Positions 9,198 to 16,608 of a stretch of DNA of 60,646 nucleotides are shown here, piece by piece. A program made the translations under genes and the position numbers. The DNA lies in the NCBI RefSeq assembly GCF_013870515.1, contig NZ_JACBXA010000008.1:1-60646 (forward strand). The letters run 5' to 3'. This DNA is from Streptomyces albidus (ex Kaewkla and Franco 2022) (GTDB lineage Bacteria; Actinomycetota; Actinomycetes; Streptomycetales; Streptomycetaceae). The notes below the pieces were generated by a model, which saw only the letters and a list, made by a program, of their open reading frames with translations, was not told the DNA's origin and did not search any database. Position 1 is the stretch's first letter, and every line of letters begins with the position of its first letter.

Positions 9198-9608
9198 GTG
9201 GAGCCGGAGCTGGCCGCGCTGGCGAGTACCGCAGGGACAACCGTGGTCACGTTGATGGCTACAGACGTCTGGGAGCGTACTCGTGTCGCAGTCGCCAACG
9301 TGTGGCGGCGCGTACATCCTGAGCGTGCGGACGCTGTGACAGCTGAACTTGCTGCTACGCGCGAGGACTTGCTCGCCGCGGAGACTTCGGGCGATGAGGA
9401 GGTGGCGCAGGAACTGCAGGCGGAGTGGGCAGGTCGGATACGACGGCTGCTCATGGCCCAGCCGGAGGTGGCTGAGGAATTGCGCCGTCTCCTCAATGAA
9501 CTCGCCCCGGGCGCGGCACCGACGCAGACGGTCATGCAGCACGCCACGGCCTCGGGTCAGGCCAGGGTCTATCAAGCAGGCCGCGACCAGCACATCGGTG
9601 AGACATGA
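9198..9608 (+). CDS. Small effector-like partner with C-terminal VYQAGRDQHI motif (cassette 2)
   Basis: A 136-aa paralogue of the 7133-7552 protein. It has the same N-terminal hydrophobic helix (ELAALASTAGTTVVTLMA), a helical domain with VWRRVHPERADAV and EELRRLLNELAP, and the tail GQARVYQAGRDQHI (9564-9596). The GTG at 9198 has a perfect AGGAGG 5 bases upstream; a TTG at 9159 is in frame but has none. The stop overlaps the next start by 4 bases (ATGA), as in cassette 1. The two proteins are clearly homologous but diverged, especially in the linker before the motif. That looks like separate ancestry or old duplication, not a recent copy. Confidence 0.78.
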   Translation: MEPELAALASTAGTTVVTLMATDVWERTRVAVANVWRRVHPERADAVTAELAATREDLLAAETSGDEEVAQELQAEWAGRIRRLLMAQPEVAEELRRLLNELAPGAAPTQTVMQHATASGQARVYQAGRDQHIGET

Positions 9609-11767
9609 GCGGGCGCAGCGCCATGGACGGGCGCGCCGACAGCGAGGGACGGGTCTATCAGGCAGCCGGTGACCAGCAAATCATCGAGCATCACCACCAC
9701 AGCAGCTCCGATTGGAGGGTCGTCGATTCGTCACGTATCGAGTCGGTGCGTCGTCCGACAGGCGGTCGTGCCCCCGCCGTCTTCCGCGACCGTACCGAGC
9801 TGACAGAACGTCTGCACACGGCTGTCGAGCCTGGCAACTGTGGCCAGATCTACGTCCTGCATGGAATGGGCGGTTGCGGCAAGACCGCAGTTGCTCACGA
9901 AGTCTTCCGGTACGCGACGGACGTTGCCAAGCGAATCGGCTTATGGGTCAACGCGTCCGACCCAGCGGCTCTCCGAGGCGGCATGCTCGCCGTCGCTGCC
10001 GATCGAGGCGCGGAGGAGGGCGAGTTGCTGGCAGCTCGCAATGGGCTGCGCGCCGCCGCCGACCTCGTATGGGACAAGCTTGACGGGTCCGAGCAGTCTT
10101 GGCTCCTCGTACTCGACAATGCCGATGACCCCGCTGTCCTTCAGGACGGTTGGTTGCGCAGCAGTCCGCGCGGCACCGTGTTGGTCACTACCCGCCAAGC
10201 GGCGGCCCATCGCTGGACCGACGCCGAGTTGCATCACGTCGGGGTATTGCCGCCCGAGGCGGCAGCGCAGGTGCTGTGCGATCTCGCACCGCAGACGGGG
10301 ACCGTGGAGGAGGCGAGGTCGGTCGCGGACCGGTTGGGCCGGCTGCCTCTGGCGCTGACCCTCGCGGGTGGTTTCCTAGCGCATCAGTTCATTGACCCAT
10401 GGACGATGGCTAGGTACGGGGAGCACCTTGACGGGCCCGAGCAAGTCGGCTTCATCGACCAGGGTGCGGTTTCTCTGCCTGGTGAAGATGCGCGGGGCCT
10501 GCTCAGCCGGACGTGGCAGCTCTCGCTGGACGCGCTCTCAGCACAGGGTCTGCCCGAATCGACCACGCTACTGCGCTTGTTGGCCTGCTACGGGGCCGCC
10601 CCGTTGCCACTGTCGCTATTGAGCGGCCTGGACAAAGCGGGTCTGCTGCCGAGGGGCAGGGCTGAAGCAGCGTTACGGGGGCTGCTCGACCAGTCCCTGG
10701 TGACTCTTGTCGACGCAGGTGTGCGTTGCGCCCAGGCGCACGGTGTGTTGATGGCGAGCGTCGCCGCGGGCACTTCGGCCAGCGCGGTCCCTGAGCTTGC
10801 AGTGGCAGCTGCACGATTGCTCGATAAGGCCGTACCAGCCGTTCCTCAGCGCGGGCCGCAGAATCTGCAGTTGCGGCTCTTCGCACCACATGCGCTGGCA
10901 TTGTTGCAGCGCTCAAATGAGTTGTCTATCACCGCTGACGCTCTCGATGTAGCGTTGCGTCTTGCCATTGCCCTGCACCGTACTGGCGATTATCTGACAG
11001 CCTGGGAGCTGGCCTCGGCTTCAGCGGCTGCAGCAGAGCCAACCCTCGGCGCCGAGCACCGATTGATCCTCGGCGCTTATTCACGCGCAGGTCGGGCACT
11101 TTTCCGTCTCGGCAAATTCGATGCAGCGGAAACTCTCCTCCGCCGGGTCCTCGAAGACAGAGAGCGGCTGTTCGGGACAGAGGATCCCGACACCTTGGAC
11201 AGTTACTACGGCCTCAACTTGCCTCTCCAGCAAATGGGTAGGGCTTCGGAGGGCATACCCCTGCTGCGCCACGCGATCAGCGCACGCAGCCGTGTACTCG
11301 GACTCAGACATCCCCTCACGTTGAGGGCTCGGGCGGCCATCCTCGAATACCTGCATGACTCCGAACTCGCTGCTGAAGTTGACCAGATGTCGGTGCCGCT
11401 CCCTTTGGAGTGTGCCACGTACCTAGGGGAGGGCCACGACGAAACCCTTGGGGCCAGACACGCCTATGCCCTTGCCCTGTTCAGGCTACGGCGCCTGGAA
11501 GCGGCTGACGAAGGAGCACGCTCAGTCGTGGATGAATACGAACGCCGCTACGGTTCGGACTTCCCAATCACGTTTGCCGCTCAGACGTTGTACGCACGAA
11601 CACGGGCGTCACTGGGGCATTTCACGACTGCGATCGAGACGATGAACGACGTCGTGGTGAAGCGCGAACGCAGCCTAGGAACCGAGCACCCACACACCAT
11701 TAACAGTCGAGGGTACTTGGCCGAGTTCACTGCATGGGCGGAAGAGTCCCAATCCTCAGCTGACTGA
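9605..11767 (+). CDS. NB-ARC/TPR NLR-like STAND ATPase with variant N-terminal motif
   Basis: A 720-aa protein. Residues 16-26 read RVYQAAGDQQI, a diverged form of the cassette motif (QAAGD in place of QAGRD), and are followed by a HHHH run. The NB-ARC-like ATPase has P-loop GMGGCGKT (87-94), Walker B WLLVLDNADD (about 165-174), a sensor-type VLVTTRQ, and GRLPLALTLAGG. The C-terminal third (from about residue 450) is a tandem TPR array of the kinesin-light-chain type, with repeated GxxHPxTLxxR motifs. It is not a close copy of the 4920-7136 protein beyond the shared layout. It is coupled to the small gene upstream. In-frame codons continue past its TGA. Confidence 0.85.
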   Translation: MSGRSAMDGRADSEGRVYQAAGDQQIIEHHHHSSSDWRVVDSSRIESVRRPTGGRAPAVFRDRTELTERLHTAVEPGNCGQIYVLHGMGGCGKTAVAHEVFRYATDVAKRIGLWVNASDPAALRGGMLAVAADRGAEEGELLAARNGLRAAADLVWDKLDGSEQSWLLVLDNADDPAVLQDGWLRSSPRGTVLVTTRQAAAHRWTDAELHHVGVLPPEAAAQVLCDLAPQTGTVEEARSVADRLGRLPLALTLAGGFLAHQFIDPWTMARYGEHLDGPEQVGFIDQGAVSLPGEDARGLLSRTWQLSLDALSAQGLPESTTLLRLLACYGAAPLPLSLLSGLDKAGLLPRGRAEAALRGLLDQSLVTLVDAGVRCAQAHGVLMASVAAGTSASAVPELAVAAARLLDKAVPAVPQRGPQNLQLRLFAPHALALLQRSNELSITADALDVALRLAIALHRTGDYLTAWELASASAAAAEPTLGAEHRLILGAYSRAGRALFRLGKFDAAETLLRRVLEDRERLFGTEDPDTLDSYYGLNLPLQQMGRASEGIPLLRHAISARSRVLGLRHPLTLRARAAILEYLHDSELAAEVDQMSVPLPLECATYLGEGHDETLGARHAYALALFRLRRLEAADEGARSVVDEYERRYGSDFPITFAAQTLYARTRASLGHFTTAIETMNDVVVKRERSLGTEHPHTINSRGYLAEFTAWAEESQSSAD

Positions 11768-12005
11768 GATCTCAACGAAGAGTTCCATCGCTTCAGCTGC
11801 GATCATCCCCCTGCCGGCAGTACGCCGTACCGCGAGTTGGATGACGCCATAGACGAGGCCCTGGCCGAACTCCGGGTGACCATGCGACGTGACCTGGGCG
11901 CCCCGCACTCCGTCTCTACCAGACCGACTGACGTCGTATCACAGACGCCTCAGAACGAGTGGGGACTGACGCGCCCATTCAAGTCAGACACGCATAAGGA
12001 GAGCC
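11768..12005 (+). other. In-frame continuation past the NLR stop; no separate gene
   Basis: After the TGA at 11765 the same frame stays open to 12052. It reads DLNEEFHRFSCDHPPAG and then LDDAIDEALAELRVTMRRDLG, which looks protein-like. No ribosome site or good start was seen. It may be a lost C-terminal tail or a decayed small gene. Confidence 0.3.
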
Positions 12006-12515
12006 TTGGCAGAGAAGAAGGCGGCTATCCGTGCCATCGCGAACCTCGCTGACCACGTGCATTGGATGCGAGAGTGGCCCGACAAGCCGACTTGGCGCGA
12101 CCGACTCCGCCGATACATGTACCCCGAGTCCTACCGCGTCGCCTGGAACGCCACCCCGCCGCGCCCCTGGGTTGACAGGCCAGCTGGGGCCTTCGAACGA
12201 ACGGGTTGGCGCATCCGAGCTGCCTATCTCGGAGCCGACCTGGCTTTCGAGGTCGAGTACGTGGTTTGCGATCTGTGCGCCATCGGCTGGGTGGAATCGC
12301 CGCACTCCTATGAGGGCTACACACGCTGCGGCCTCGCCTCGGCCGCTCTCCAGTCCCTACGGCGCGCCTACCCCGGCGTCCACTGGCACACGGGGGGCGG
12401 GCACTTCCGCGAGTCCGCGCCCTTCTGGGGTTCCGTCAGCGCGAACGTTCTCGGCGGCTATACCCAGCGGAAAAGGTGTCATCACGTGGAGCCGTGGCGC
12501 GCTCAGCGAGCCTGA
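12006..12515 (+). CDS. GNAT-like hypothetical protein of actinomycete elements
   Basis: A 169-aa protein with an N-terminal basic, Trp-rich part (WMREWPDKPTWRDRLRRYMYPE) and a C-terminal half resembling an acetyltransferase-type fold: CDLCAIGWVE, then YTRCGLASAALQSLRRAYPGV, and a WHTGGGHFRESAPFWG region. The RCGLA segment stands where GNAT enzymes have the acetyl-CoA loop, but the classic Q/RxxGxG/A pattern is incomplete. I recall similar proteins in Streptomyces integrative elements, without a known function. The start is TTG, supported by AAGGAG at 11998-12003. Confidence 0.6.
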   Translation: MAEKKAAIRAIANLADHVHWMREWPDKPTWRDRLRRYMYPESYRVAWNATPPRPWVDRPAGAFERTGWRIRAAYLGADLAFEVEYVVCDLCAIGWVESPHSYEGYTRCGLASAALQSLRRAYPGVHWHTGGGHFRESAPFWGSVSANVLGGYTQRKRCHHVEPWRAQRA

Positions 12516-12812
12516 TGAACAGTCTGGTGAGGCCACGGGAAGGACCTGGGCGAATAACCTTGGTCGTACCAAGACGGTTGGGTCACGTTGAACAACGGCG
12601 TAACCGGCCTCGTGTTCGCTGCACGGCTACCGCACCAGATGCGCACCCAGAAGAGGCGGCAAACCACGGTCAACAGCGGCCGTTGGAAGAGCCGTGCGAC
12701 GATGAGACAGTTCCCCTCTTGCAACTCAGGAGCCAACTAGCCCGATCTGCACGGTGATTCCCAAGCTCAGAGCGTGGGTTCGTTTGACTTCCTGCCTTGT
12801 TGGTGCACCGGC
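12516..12812. other. Intergenic region beyond the integrase stop
   Basis: About 300 bases with no supported gene. It lies immediately downstream of the integrase, where AICEs usually keep attP. I found no copy of the tRNA-Thr 3' end here. A small stem, CTTGG-TCGTA-CCAAG, is visible near 12560. Confidence 0.4.
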
Positions 12813-14105
12813 CTAGCACTCGTCTTCGTCGCCCGGCCTCAGCTCCCTCTCGAAGAGGTCTGCGATGTCGACGGAGCGGTCCACGATCACGTGGGCGTAG
12901 ACGCGGAGGGTGATAGACGGATCTTGGTGTCCGAGCCGCATGGCGACGACATGGACTGGCACCTTCGCCATGAGAAGGGTGGTCGCGTGGAGGTGCCGGA
13001 GGTCGTGAAGTCGTGCGCGTGGCAGCGGACTCACCGGCGGCTCGCCGTCCGGCTGTGCGTTGAAGCTCGTGATGAGCTTCGCCATGAGAGACGAGACGGT
13101 GTCGGGATGGAGGGGCTCGCCGGCCTCGTTGGCGAACACCAAGTCGTCCGGCTCGGTTGGGCTCATACCTAGCTTCTCGCGCTCGACATCCTGCATCGCG
13201 CGGTGCTGCTTCATCACTTCTATGGTCGTTCGGTCGATGCTCACTGTGCGGCTGCGGCCCGTCTTGGTGGAGCCCTCGATTCGTCGGCCGCTGATGTAGC
13301 CGGCACTGCCGCGAATCGCCACTTCCCGGCGATCGAAATCGACTGCTGACCAACGGAGGAAGAGCAGCTCTCCGCGGCGGGCTCCGGTGTAGGCGGCGAG
13401 ATGGAAGAAGGTGCCCATGCGGTGCTGCGATGCGTGGTGGAGGAAGGTCCGGAGCTGGGTCTTTGTCCACATATCACCGGGCCCCCGGCGTTCGCGACGC
13501 GGGCGCTTCGCACGCTCCACGGGGTTGCTAGCCAAGAGCTGGTCGATGTGCACGGCGTCCCGGAATGCCTTCCGAAGCACTGCGTGCACATGGCCCACAG
13601 TCCGAGCGGAGAGAGACCGGCCGTTCTTGCCGCCGTTCTCCTGGAGTTGGAGGTAGAACCTCGTGATGGTCGCGGGCCGCACTGACTGCAGTCGTGCCTT
13701 GCCCATGTGCGGCAGTACGTACCGCTCGATGAGCCACCGGTAGCCGTCGAGAGTGCGCGGCTTGACTTCCGCCGCGTGGACATCGAGCCATTCGGCAAGG
13801 AACTCGCCGACGGTGATGGTGCTGCGGTTCACGTAGAGGCCGTTGCGGGCCTTGACCCGTGCTTCGTCGCGGGCGGCTTTTGCCTCGTCTTCGGTTTGGA
13901 AGCCGCCGACCCAAGTGGGCCTGGTCTTACCGATGCTCGGGTCGTAGATCCGGATCACGTACGACCACGTCGATCCTCGCTTCTTCACGCCATCGCGCAG
14001 GGCTGAGGGGTCGGGGGGACCCTTTCTCCTTCCAGCTCGGCGCCGGCGCTTCTCACTCTGGTCACCGTCATCCTCGGGCGGTTCGGCGGGGGTCGTCTTG
14101 GTCAC
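12813..14105 (-). CDS. int: Tyrosine site-specific integrase
   Basis: A 430-aa phage-type integrase that would recombine the element with its chromosomal attachment site. An AP2-like/arm-binding N terminus (WSYVIRIYDPSIGKTRPTWVGGF) is followed by a SAM-like core-binding domain (TVGEFLAEWLDVHAAEVKPRTLDGY). The catalytic domain has Arg in TGARRGELLFLRW, Lys in the beta-hairpin after GSTKTGRSR, HDLRHLHAT, RLGHQDPSITLRVYAHV and the nucleophile Tyr in RVYAH. I chose the GTG at 14105 (VTKTTPAEPPEDD), with AGGAG upstream. The open frame further upstream translates repeat DNA. Its 3' end points to the tRNA, but almost 10 kb of cargo lies between. Confidence 0.93.
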   Translation of the reverse strand: MTKTTPAEPPEDDGDQSEKRRRRAGRRKGPPDPSALRDGVKKRGSTWSYVIRIYDPSIGKTRPTWVGGFQTEDEAKAARDEARVKARNGLYVNRSTITVGEFLAEWLDVHAAEVKPRTLDGYRWLIERYVLPHMGKARLQSVRPATITRFYLQLQENGGKNGRSLSARTVGHVHAVLRKAFRDAVHIDQLLASNPVERAKRPRRERRGPGDMWTKTQLRTFLHHASQHRMGTFFHLAAYTGARRGELLFLRWSAVDFDRREVAIRGSAGYISGRRIEGSTKTGRSRTVSIDRTTIEVMKQHRAMQDVEREKLGMSPTEPDDLVFANEAGEPLHPDTVSSLMAKLITSFNAQPDGEPPVSPLPRARLHDLRHLHATTLLMAKVPVHVVAMRLGHQDPSITLRVYAHVIVDRSVDIADLFERELRPGDEDEC

Positions 14106-14358
14106 GGGTGTCTGACTCCTTAGTGGTCGCGGCGCTTGTCGGCGGGTGACGTAGAGGCGGACGAGGCGCCGGGTGCGCGGTCGGGGTGTTGGCCGGTTGA
14201 TGTCGAGCACGTCTAGGTGTCTGGGCGAGGTGGCCGACTGTGTGTTGGCAGTCGTTCCGTGCCGGATGCGCATGGCGGTCGCCGGTGGCTTTCGGCCGCG
14301 TGAGGTCGTTGCGGAGAGTGAGTGCGGAGGCGGCGGACGGGCTCGGAGGGCGTAGACC

Positions 14359-14530
14359 GTCAGCACTGTCAGCAAAAGTCGCGGACCTGCGGTTTCGTTG
14401 TGCTGACGGGTGTCAGCAGGTGTCAGCACTGTCAGCAAAAGCCCGGTCTTCTGCTGACAGTGCTGACGTTTGCTGACGCTGTGCTGGCATGCGTTTGTGC
14501 TGGTGGGAGACTTCTGCTGACAGTGCTGAC
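14359..14530. repeat. Cluster of GTCAGCA/TGCTGAC repeats between integrase and replication gene
   Basis: Two exact copies of GTCAGCACTGTCAGCAAAAG (14359-14378 and 14422-14441) face two exact copies of CTTCTGCTGACAGTGCTGAC (14448-14467 and 14511-14530), the inverse with one changed base. Extra heptamers at 14401, 14412 and 14471 give about 11 sites in 172 bases. The region 14106-14532 is otherwise non-coding. It looks like an origin with iterons or a multi-site operator controlling int and the replication gene. Confidence 0.8.
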
Positions 14531-14532
14531 GG

Positions 14533-16563
14533 TTAGCGGGCATCGGCACCGTCCACAGGCCTGTGGAGCCACGGGTGAACGCGGTACGTAGTCGTCTCGG
14601 GGCGCCAGCGCTGGCCGGAATGAATCGGCTGTTCGCCTTTCAGGTAGCCGTGTGCTTCGAGGAGTTGGAGGGCGGGGTCGACCTGGGTGACGGTGCGGAA
14701 GCGGCGGGAGGCGGCGACGGCGTCGCGGCGTTTGATGCTGCGGCGGTGGGTGCCATCGGACTTGGGGCGGGACAGCCAGTCGAGGATGGTGCGGGCGTCT
14801 TCGGTGGCGGGATCGGAGCCGATGAGGTCGAAGACGGCCAGGGCGTGCTCGGTGTAGTAGCCGGTGATGGCGGCAGCGCGGTGCACGGTCTCGGCGGTGA
14901 GGGGCTGGCCCCAGCCGTTGTTGAGGTTGTCGGAGAGGTGGAGCAGGCAGGCGACGCGGGCTGTCGTGCCGACCAGCTTTCCGGCCCAGTCCTGGAGATG
15001 CTCGAGGTGCTGGCCGGGTCGTAGCTGGACTTCGAGTTGGGCCTGGAGCTCTTCGACGGCCTGGTCGGCGCGGGCGTCCATGGTCAGGGTGACCGGCTCG
15101 GGAAGATCGGTCAGCGTCCGCAGGAGTGCGTCGAGCCGTGCGGCGTAGGTGCGGGCGACGGTTTCGGGGACGGGCGCGGTGCGGGTCTTGCGGTAGCCGA
15201 GGTTCGAGGCTGGCAAGGCGAAGAGGAAGCGGGCGAGGAGGCCGCGGTCTCGGGCGCCGTGGGCGTCGCCGAGGTCTTGAAGGACGGAGGGCTGCGGGGT
15301 GATGCCGATGGTCAGTGCGGGCTTGTCGATGGAGGGCTGTTCGCGGGTGATGCGGTCGGTCTCCAGGCGTTCGCCCTTGTGGCCTTTGAGGAAGACGCCG
15401 AGGTTGGGGCGGGCGCTGTAGCGGCCGGCGATGATGTCGAAGAGGTCGCCTTCGGGGGAGAGCACGGCCAGGCACCGATGCACGGCGAGTTGATGCGTGA
15501 GCGGTTCCGGTGTGATGTCGCCGGCCGCGGTGAGTCGCGGCTTGGGCGGCACGACGATGTCTTCGGCGAGCATGCGGGCGGCGGAGGCTTCGGCGACCAG
15601 CAGCTCGGCGGCCTGGTCAGGCTTACGTGCCTTGGCCATGAGCGCGTCGGCTTCGGCCTCGGCGGCGTCCTTGGCGGTCTGGGCTTCGACGCGTGCAGCG
15701 CGTGAGCCCTCCTGGAGCTGCTTCTCGACCTCGTAGATGGGGGCAGTCATCTGCGCGAAGACGTCGGACTTGCGGGAGGCCGGCGGCATCGCGCAGACGA
15801 GGTAGAGGTTGGACTGCTCGACCCAGCCGGGGCGGATCTGTACGTGAACGCGACCACCGGCCGCCGTGGACAGCGCGGCGAGAGCCATGGTGGCGGCCAT
15901 GTCGGGCGGGGTCTGGGTGAACTCGGCGACCGCGGCGACGTGTTCACCGACCCAGCCGGGCAGCGCGTCCACGGGGAAGGTGGGCAGGGCGGCATGGGTG
16001 CCGAGGGGGATCGGTGCCGGCCAGCGCTCCTCGGTGCGGATGGCGACGAACTCAGCTTCGGCGTCGGCCGCGGCCTGGTCGACGTCGTCACTGCCACTTC
16101 GACCCACGGCGGCGGCCCGGGTGCTTGCCTCGATGAGGCGCCGCTGCTTCGCACGCTCAACGACGATCCGGGCGTACTCCTCGGCGTTGGCCGCCGTTGG
16201 GACGGCCTGGGCGAGGGACTGCACGTAGCCCGGCCCACCGACGCGGTTGATGTCGCCTCTCTTGGTGAGGTGGCTGATAAGCGTGATCGGGTCGACGGGC
16301 TCGCCGCGCTCGTGCATGCCGAGGATCGCGGCGTGGATAGTGGCGTGTGCGGGCCGGTAGTAGTCCTCCGCGCTGATCAACGCGGTGACGTCTGCGATCA
16401 CTTGGTCCTGGCTGCCGCCCGTACCGGGGAGCGCCAGCAGCATGGCGCCCAGGGCGGCCTGTTCGGCCTGCTGGTCGTGCGGCATGGCTGCCTCGATGCC
16501 ACGGGTGTCGGGGCGCAAGGGGCGGATGTTGTCTGAGTGGTCGTGCTGGGTCTGCTGGCTCAC
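14533..16563 (-). CDS. DnaB-N/DUF3987 replication-type protein of the AICE
   Basis: A 676-aa protein. Residues about 28-140 match the DnaB helicase N-terminal domain (QAEQAALGAMLLA, then YYRPAHATIHAAILGMHERG and INRVGGPGYVQSLAQAVPTAANAEEYA). The rest resembles the YfjI/DUF3987 family, with a degenerate P-loop (CAMPPASRKSDVF), a coiled stretch (about 255-320), and a C-terminal winged-helix-like end (ILDWLSRPKSD to LLEAHGYL). The canonical glycine and second lysine context of Walker A are not conserved, as is common in this family. The GTG at 16563 has GGAAGG 7 bases upstream. Next to the repeat cluster it is the best replication-initiator candidate, since no RepSA or prim-pol gene is seen. That role is inference. 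Confidence 0.75.
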   Translation of the reverse strand: MSQQTQHDHSDNIRPLRPDTRGIEAAMPHDQQAEQAALGAMLLALPGTGGSQDQVIADVTALISAEDYYRPAHATIHAAILGMHERGEPVDPITLISHLTKRGDINRVGGPGYVQSLAQAVPTAANAEEYARIVVERAKQRRLIEASTRAAAVGRSGSDDVDQAAADAEAEFVAIRTEERWPAPIPLGTHAALPTFPVDALPGWVGEHVAAVAEFTQTPPDMAATMALAALSTAAGGRVHVQIRPGWVEQSNLYLVCAMPPASRKSDVFAQMTAPIYEVEKQLQEGSRAARVEAQTAKDAAEAEADALMAKARKPDQAAELLVAEASAARMLAEDIVVPPKPRLTAAGDITPEPLTHQLAVHRCLAVLSPEGDLFDIIAGRYSARPNLGVFLKGHKGERLETDRITREQPSIDKPALTIGITPQPSVLQDLGDAHGARDRGLLARFLFALPASNLGYRKTRTAPVPETVARTYAARLDALLRTLTDLPEPVTLTMDARADQAVEELQAQLEVQLRPGQHLEHLQDWAGKLVGTTARVACLLHLSDNLNNGWGQPLTAETVHRAAAITGYYTEHALAVFDLIGSDPATEDARTILDWLSRPKSDGTHRRSIKRRDAVAASRRFRTVTQVDPALQLLEAHGYLKGEQPIHSGQRWRPETTTYRVHPWLHRPVDGADAR

Positions 16564-16608
16564 GTACGGGCCTTCCACAAGTGGCTGTGGGCAAGGGGAA
16601 TTTGGGGG

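Noticed and set aside
12516..12812. attP next to the integrase.
   Set aside because: No stretch matching the tRNA-Thr 3' end was found, so an attachment site cannot be claimed.
14106..14549. A 148-residue N-terminal extension of the integrase.
   Set aside because: It translates the repeat cluster (QHCQQK, LLLTVLT) and lacks a ribosome site; the GTG at 14105 gives the normal integrase length.
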